From: Jimgerdemannia flammicorona
Taxonomy: Eukaryota; Mucoromycota; Endogonomycetes; Endogonales; Endogonaceae
Length of the DNA: 26,799 bases
Assembly: GCA_003990745.1 (NCBI GenBank)
Contig: RBNI01000806.1
Span: 1 to 26,799, forward strand
Reading direction: 5' to 3'
Numbering within the stretch: position 1 is the stretch's first letter; each line of letters opens with the position of its first letter. Below the pieces are notes generated by a model that was not told the DNA's origin, searched no databases, and saw only the letters and a program-made list of their open reading frames with translations. A program made the translations under genes and the position numbers. This document shows, piece by piece, positions 21,226-26,799 of the stretch.

Positions 21226-22371
21226 TTACGGGCGACTAACGAATCTTGTCACATTCCCGTTAATTATTGTCATAGGCATAGAAGTATTTGACCCAAAGCT
21301 CGTAGGTCCATTATACATAGCCCCACTTAAAGATTGGAACGAACCAGAATAATTAGCAATCACGGAGGTGGTCGGCTTAACTTTTGTATCCTCCTCTTCC
21401 ACTACGTCATTCGGATCCTCTATATCGACCTCAAATTGGAGATCATCACCCTCACCAAGCATCGGGAACTTGCTCGCTGCGCCCTGAGTGTAGCATCCCA
21501 CCTCGAAATTATCACCTTTGAAATCAAACGACGGTGTCTGCTTCAATTTGGTTATGAAACCAACATACGCTGCACACGCCGCCGCGAGGTCTCCATATCT
21601 CACGAAACCGTCCCCACCCTTCTTTGTTTTGCCTGCGAAGCCACGGGAGAGCCCAATTACGAAAGGGCTATATTTCTTCTTCTTCCCGAAATTTGATGTA
21701 TAGGCGAACGCCTTCTCGGCTGCTTGCGCCGCAGACAGGATGCAGAACGCCTTACTCCTGCCCAAGATTTTGATCTGTTTTTCGCTGAGCGGTTCGGCAC
21801 CAAGAGAGACGTCTTGGTCAGCATCGCCAGCATCGCCAGCATCGCCAGCATCGCCAGCACCGCCAGCATCGCCAGCATTGCCAGCATCACCAACATCGCG
21901 GAGGTTGGACATGACGCCACCAGAGTAACACGAATTGATTAGAAGGAGAATTCTCCCGGCCTTGATAGAGTCCAGTTTTTCGTACAGGAATTTTCCGTCG
22001 ATGGCATTGTTGTCCTTATCATTTCCGTTGTACCCGTAAGGGATCAGGTATGTTTTGTCATTATCCTGGACTCCATGCCCAGAGAAAAAGACCACGACGG
22101 TGCAATTTTCTTGGTTATCCAATTCGTAGACGCGTTCTTTGATGTCGTCAAGCTCCTTCCCAATGTTCTTGCGCGTGGCCTCCTCCTTGAGGAGAATCTT
22201 GATTTGGTCCTCCGGGTATGCGCACAGCGATGGTTCCTTGAGGAGGCTGCCGAACCACTCAGCATCATTGAGGGTGTTTACATATTTTTTAGAGAAGACA
22301 CCTTTAACGTTCGTGCCCGTGCCAATGACGAGGGCGTGGCCATTCTTGAAGCTGTTTCGTGAGGCGGTCAT
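21226..22371 (-). CDS. Caspase-like cysteine peptidase (C14, metacaspase-related)
   Basis: Intronless minus-strand gene, 381 residues. The p20-like part (about 10-155) starts HALVIGTG and carries the catalytic His99 in FFSGHGVQ and Cys148 in LLINSCYSGG, the dyad of caspases and metacaspases. A low-complexity insert of eight GDA-like tripeptides (161-185) follows the Cys directly, where the p20-p10 linker is expected. The p10-like part (about 195-290) holds ILSAAQAAEKAF, YSPFVIGLSRGF and DGFVRYGDLAAA. After an acidic stretch (307-330) comes a Gly/Asn/Ser-rich tail (338-381). There is no N-terminal Pro/Gln-rich prodomain typical of type I metacaspases. Members of this wider family are numerous in mushroom-forming and other filamentous fungi and are linked to cell death or immunity-like signalling in some cases; function here is inferred. 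It borders the AT-rich repeat compartment. Confidence 0.9.
   Translation of the reverse strand: MTASRNSFKNGHALVIGTGTNVKGVFSKKYVNTLNDAEWFGSLLKEPSLCAYPEDQIKILLKEEATRKNIGKELDDIKERVYELDNQENCTVVVFFSGHGVQDNDKTYLIPYGYNGNDKDNNAIDGKFLYEKLDSIKAGRILLLINSCYSGGVMSNLRDVGDAGNAGDAGGAGDAGDAGDAGDADQDVSLGAEPLSEKQIKILGRSKAFCILSAAQAAEKAFAYTSNFGKKKKYSPFVIGLSRGFAGKTKKGGDGFVRYGDLAAACAAYVGFITKLKQTPSFDFKGDNFEVGCYTQGAASKFPMLGEGDDLQFEVDIEDPNDVVEEEDTKVKPTTSVIANYSGSFQSLSGAMYNGPTSFGSNTSMPMTIINGNVTRFVSRP
21817..21891 (-). repeat. In-frame 9-bp tandem repeat, (Gly-Asp-Ala)n
   Basis: Near-perfect 9-base units (GGCGATGCT on the coding strand) inside the caspase-like gene, encoding GDA with a few GNA/GGA variants. The unit length keeps frame, so copy number could vary without breaking the gene. 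Confidence 0.9.
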
Positions 22372-23161
22372 AGCGTTTGTTCATAATTATCTGCATCTTT
22401 GGCAACCATCCCTTATAAATAAGAATTACCAGGTACTGGGACCAAACTTGTCATACGGAAAGACGGTCATTTGATACGAACCGCAGCAGGCGGAGTGGAC
22501 AGGATTGGCAACTCCGACGTAAACTTAAATTTGCTATGGCACATGATTATTTTATTTGGGGTCGGAAGCGAAAGGTTGAAGCTATTGTTCATGACGAAGA
22601 GGTCACTTTGTCAAAGTCACACACCTTGCATCAAATTTGACATGAAAAATTAGAAAATCCAGAATTATATATTAAATAATTAGAAATTATTGAAACTAGC
22701 TGATAGATATTAAAATGATGGGCATGTCTATTGCCACATATATTTTGACTATTGCCACATATACTTTCATTAGTACTATATACATTATTGACTACTGCTA
22801 TATATATATATATTTTGATTAAGGCCACATACATACACCTCTCTACAGAGCCACCATAACAATCAACATGTGCTCAAGGTCTCTGAAAAACAGTATAGGA
22901 ACTTTATATGACTACACTTGTAATCTGTTAATTATACTATATACTAGTAATAATGAGCTTTCCAACATACCTGTAAACCAATTATAGTGGACATATAGAA
23001 GATATTTGCTTAATGACTAGTACCTTGTCTATCATGTCAATTATAGTGCTTTTGTATACTAAGTTTGTAGCAGAACATAAGCTCATATATAAATGTATAG
23101 ACTATCTCACTACTTTTCTCAAAAAACAAGAGACTGCTATACTTATACTAGCTAAATATAT
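22372..23161. other. AT-rich transition into the repeat compartment
   Basis: The first ~270 bases are the promoter side of the caspase-like gene. From about 22640 base composition drops sharply to A/T with short motifs such as CTATTGCCACATATA repeated near 22729-22765 and a (TA)n run at 22799-22813. No gene is supported. Confidence 0.65.
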
Positions 23162-23176
23162 CTTATTTGGCCTATT
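23162..23176 (+). repeat. Target-site duplication, left copy (outer)
   Basis: CTTATTTGGCCTATT, identical to 24360-24374. It abuts the poly(T) end of the left retroposon. Confidence 0.88.
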
Positions 23177-24359
23177 TTTTTTTTTTTTTTAATAGACTCA
23201 TGTCCCATGGATTTTTATTGGAAGGGAACCTAGACTATATAGGCCAAAACCCTCTCCCACCACCCACTAAGCACTACTCCCCCATTAACCTAGGCTAGCT
23301 ATTGTCTAGCAGCTCAACCATACTAGGCGCAGCAGGGCCTATGTTGGCCCATACCTCATTCTGCATACCATGCTCTCCCTACCACCAGGGGAAACCCAAC
23401 CATATGCCAACAACCGAAAGCGCATGCCTAAGAACCCAATGTATATACAAGGCCATGCCTGAGCTGAATAGAATAGCCCCTGCCACCCCAAAGAGAATGA
23501 CAGGCAAAGAAAAACCCTTATCAAAGCACAACACGGTGGGTAGGGCCTAGTTCTTCCAGTTGAGATGAGTAAAGGACTTACACATGAGGTGGGAGGAAAT
23601 CCCCAATACCCCACTACTCAAGCCTGCGGGCCTCAATCATGTTGCTATATCAGCTCCCGGTTCCAGTTGAGTGCAGCTGAGACACCTGAAATGGGTAGCC
23701 TCAGGCCCCCTGACCCCCCCTGATGACTGGGGCCTCACCCCGCTACCCACTAAAAGAAGCCAAGAGTGACACCTACTACCTAACCACATCGCACCAATCA
23801 AAAGGCCCCACTGAAGTAGCACCTACCCCAGCCCCAATGACTGCCCCTAGCCTGGCACCCTACTGGTTCACCGTTATCACCCTTCCTCCTATCTGTGACA
23901 GCCATCTCCCCTCCCATCCCGACAACACCTGAAAAGCAGTCACCTATGCCAGAACCGCACTCACCAGGAAGCTCACCAAAGCCAGAGGGCCCCACCATAG
24001 GTACCGAGGACCTGCAGATAACCTACACTGAGCACTTGATGCCCAAGGTCGGCCGACTCTCTATATAGCCCAAGATACACCAAGACAACTCCTTGTTGGT
24101 GACAGCAAAAGGAAGAAGGCGCCGCACCAAAACAGGTATACCCCAGACACAGCTGAAGGCACCAGAATCCGCAAAAAAGTGGAGAAAGCACCGATCTGAC
24201 ACTGATAAAGGGGTAACTCATTACCATTGCTCTCCTCCCACCATGCCCCTGCAGACACAGCAAACCAACCCAAGGTAGAGGGGGTAATAATAGGAGAAAG
24301 GGGACTCAGAAGGTCGCCTACTAAACCTTGTGACCAGTAAGGTAGTGGAGAAAGGAGCA
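23177..24359 (-). mobile_element. Poly(A)-tailed non-autonomous retroposon, left copy
   Basis: Read on the minus strand, the element starts TGCTCCTTTCTCCACTA at 24359 and ends in a poly(A) tail (T run at 23177-23190 on plus). It is flanked by a perfect 15-bp duplication (23162-23176 and 24360-24374). A tail plus variable-length duplication is the signature of target-primed reverse transcription by a LINE-type machinery. Body length is about 1.17 kb. No reverse transcriptase or endonuclease is encoded; only short frames occur on either strand. The same 5' end is found in the second copy at 25612, so this looks full length. It might otherwise be the 3' part of a larger LINE truncated at the same base in both copies. 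Confidence 0.8.
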
Positions 24360-24374
24360 CTTATTTGGCCTATT
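24360..24374 (+). repeat. Target-site duplication, left copy (inner)
   Basis: CTTATTTGGCCTATT, identical to 23162-23176; directly adjoins the 5' end of the left retroposon. Confidence 0.88.
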
Positions 24375-25611
24375 CATATCCTTACTGCTGCTGCTACTAC
24401 CATTACCTACATATATCTTTATCATCCTTTTTATTACTGTTCTTGCAAAAAACTACTAGCTATCTATCTCTTATACTTAAAGATATCAGTGATACTACTA
24501 CTTCTGCTATCTCATTGTAGTCTTCTTTATTAATATTCTCTCTACCTCTATTCTCTACATCTATACTGTCATCTCTGTCACTATTTCTATATGAAGTTAT
24601 AGACTCTCTGTCTCTTATACTTGAGGATTCCAATCTTATCACCTCTGCTATATTGTTTATATTGTCTGAAAGCAGTCTATAACTACTACTAGTTTTTGTA
24701 GATAAGAGTATTCTTCTTGACAAGAAATAGAAAAGACATTTAACTAATTTACAGCTATTGAAGGATATGGTATTGTGACAAAGATCTCATACAAGCAGTA
24801 CAATGGCTACTTCATAGTTTATTATAAGTATAATTGTAGAGAATACTACTGCAACTACTTTGATTTGATAGAAGAAAAAAAAGATGAAGAATGTTAAGTA
24901 CTCTTTCAAACTATCTATTTAGTATAGTTGGTAAGCAATATAAAAATCACTAGTCATTCAAAGTTATATAAACAGATCATAATTATAAACTATTTACTAA
25001 TACATCTATATACTCTGTATATCTGAAGTTTGAACCTCAAGTAGAAAGGTCATTGTGAATTTATTTAATTTAGAAGTACCAATAAGGAATAATCAGATAT
25101 ATATGTAGAATATAGATAATGAACTATTAATTCTAAAGAAAAAACTTCAAAATATCTATCAAGTAATAATAAACAAGAAATTTAATAAATAAATACCTAT
25201 AGATACTTTGGTAATATCTGTAAACATAGGTGGTCAAGTTACCTATTTATTTTTTACACATCTATTATCAGTTGAAATGATATAGATATATAATAATATC
25301 TTGCTTATTAATACAATATACAAAATGAATATATTGTAGCTTCTACTACTTCATGTTGTTAGTTATTCATCAATATATATAATATTCTCTATAGTCTTTA
25401 TATTTATAGTAAATAAGAATGAGATATCATACATAATTACAATAAGCTACCTTTATTACTTATTTTATAAGATATAGCTTCTATAAGTTTTTATAACTGA
25501 TTATGAGCTAGCACTTATAGCCAGTATTCAAATATAGTTTCTGAGTACTTATATTCTCTTCTGCATCTGGTATATTGAGAAGAATATTCTGAAGAAATGA
25601 AAGCTACTTTT
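24375..25611. other. AT-rich spacer between the inverted retroposon copies
   Basis: Strongly A/T-biased with no long open frame. It looks like old, decayed repeat DNA into which both copies inserted. Short internal similarities occur, for example CTCTTATACTT at about 24469 and 24611. A small frame at 24748-24897 is listed separately. Confidence 0.6.
24748..24897 (+). pseudogene. Short coding-like relic, unidentified
   Basis: About 49 codons open to TAA at 24895, with aromatic/Cys-rich composition (KQYNGYFIVYYKYNCREYY, then CNYFDLIEEKKDEEC). It lacks an ATG and is surrounded by stops. It may be what remains of a transposon protein after C-to-T decay, or chance. No family is recognised. Confidence 0.25.
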
Positions 25612-26799
25612 TGCTACCCCTTTCTCCACTATCTTACTAGTCACAAGATTTGGTAGACAACCTTCTGAGTCCCCTTTTCTCTATTATTACCCCCTCTATC
25701 TTGGGTTAGTTTGCTGTACCTATATAGGTATAGCGGGAGGAGGGCAATGGTGATGAGTTGCCTCTTTGTTGGTATTAGATCAGTGTCTTTTCTACTTTTT
25801 GCAGATTCTAGTACTCTCAGCTATATATATCTGGGGTGTACTCATTTTGGTACAGTGTTTTCTTCCTTTTGCTATCACCAATGAGGTGTTGTCTTGGTAT
25901 ATCACAGGTTATATAGGAAGTCAGCCAATCTTGGACATCAAGTACCTAGTATAGGTTATCTGCAGATTCTCGATATCTGTAGTGGGGCTCTCTGACTTTG
26001 GTGAGCTTTCTGGCAAGTACAGTTCTGATGTAGATAACTGTTTTTCAGATGTTGTTAGAATAGGAGGGGAGATGGCCATCACAGATAGGAGGAAGGATGA
26101 TTATGGTGAACCAGTAGAGTACTAGGCTGGGGGTAGTCATCAGGGCTAGAACAGATACTGCTTCAGTGGGGCCTTTTGATTGGTACAGAGTGGTTAGATA
26201 GTAGGTGTCACTCTCAGCTTCTTTTGGTAATTTGGCAGGTTGGGCCCTAGTCATTGGGGGGGGTCAGAGGGCTTGAGACTACTCATTTCAGATATCTTGG
26301 CTATATTCAACTAGAACTAGGAGCTGATACAGCAATGTGATCAAGGCCCACAGGCTTGAGTAGTGAGGTATTGGGGGTCTTCTCTCACCTTACATATAAG
26401 TTCTCTACTTATCTCATCTGAGAGAACCAGGCTCTACCCACTGTAATGTACTTTGATAAGAGTTTTTTCTTTACCTATCATTCTCTTTGGGGTGGTAGAG
26501 ACTATTCTATTTGGCTCAGGCATGTCCTTGTACATACATTGGAGTCTTGGGCATATGCTTTCAGTCATTGGTATATGGCTGGATTCTCCCTGGTAGTAGG
26601 GAGAGCATGGTGTGCAGAATGAGGTATAGGCCAATATAGGCTCTGCTGTACCTGGTATAGTTGAGCTACTAGATAATAGCTAGCCTAGGTTAATAGGGGG
26701 GCAGTGCTTGATGGGTGGTGGGGGAGAGTTTTGGCCTATATAGTCTAGGTTCTCTTTCAATAAAAATCTGTAGGACTCTGAGTTTATAAAACAAAAAAA
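25612..26799 (+). mobile_element. Poly(A)-tailed retroposon, right copy, inverted and decayed
   Basis: Plus-strand copy of the left element. It begins TGCTACCCCTTTCTCCACTA at 25612 and runs to an A-rich tail at the window end (GTTTATAAAACAAAAAAA). It aligns along its whole length with the reverse complement of 23177-24359, including TTAACCTAGGCTAGCTATTA (reverse-complement sense) and CCATCACAGATAGGAGGAAG. Differences are mostly transitions. Its 3' target-site duplication, if present, lies beyond the window. No polymerase is encoded. Confidence 0.78.

Noticed and set aside
22729..22813. CRISPR-like or satellite array
   Set aside because: Only two or three imperfect short repeats in AT-rich DNA, without regular spacers; the host is a eukaryote.
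23302..23932. Antisense frames conserved between the two retroposon copies
   Set aside because: Segments such as KEAKSDTYYLTT and TPKRMTGKEK recur in both copies, but this follows from shared DNA; the frames are short, lie opposite to the retroposon's transcript strand, and show no known domain.
23177..24359. Solo LTR of an LTR retrotransposon
   Set aside because: No TG...CA ends and no 4-6-bp duplication; instead a poly(A) tail and a 15-bp duplication.
23177..26799. DNA transposon with long terminal inverted repeats
   Set aside because: The inverted arms look like TIRs, but each arm ends in its own A tail and the left arm alone is bounded by a 15-bp duplication, so the arms are two separate insertions.

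Overview
This window is nuclear DNA from a filamentous fungus. Evidence: eukaryotic genes with many short GT-AG introns, TATA-like and AATAAA signals, an EGF-bearing ABCG transporter of the yeast Adp1 type, a PB1/UBA protein, a caspase-fold peptidase, and an AT-rich repeat compartment. High intron density (18 exons inferred in one gene, including 12- and 22-nt microexons) argues against a yeast. The exact phylum cannot be fixed from this window.

Layout. 1-2080: no convincing gene. 2081-4153 (+): intronless PB1 / RGG / His-rich / coiled-coil / UBA protein with a candidate LIR motif, followed 120 bases later by a 66-base A tract. 5085-6105 (+): small C2-domain protein, four exons. 6445-7032 (+): nucleoside diphosphate kinase with a hydrophobic N-terminal anchor. 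7143-9837: no confident gene, ending in a pyrimidine-rich tandem repeat. 9838-11386 (+): SAM-dependent methyltransferase, seven exons, with an N-myristoylation-like start. 11997-17049 (-): Adp1-type ABC transporter, rebuilt here as 18 exons and 1022 residues. About 17848-20193 (+): LPAAT-type acyltransferase, divergent from the transporter. 21226-22371 (-): caspase-like (peptidase C14) protein with a (GDA)n insert and a Gly/Asn/Ser-rich tail. From about 22640 to the end: AT-rich, gene-poor DNA.

The right-hand 3.6 kb carries two copies, in opposite orientation, of one roughly 1.17-kb element. The left copy has a poly(A) tail on the minus strand and a perfect 15-bp target-site duplication. Both copies begin at the same base, so this looks like a full-length, non-autonomous, poly(A)-tailed retroposon rather than randomly truncated LINE ends. 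In a 160-base stretch compared by eye, all of about 19 differences are transitions, which points to RIP-like or methylation-driven C-to-T decay.

The genes do not form an evident pathway. Several suggest membrane or lipid themes (C2 domain, acyltransferase, ABCG transporter), but this is ordinary fungal housekeeping beside a repeat-rich compartment. The most notable items are the p62/NBR1-like PB1-LIR-UBA protein without a ZZ finger, the caspase-like protein at the compartment boundary, and the retroposon pair.
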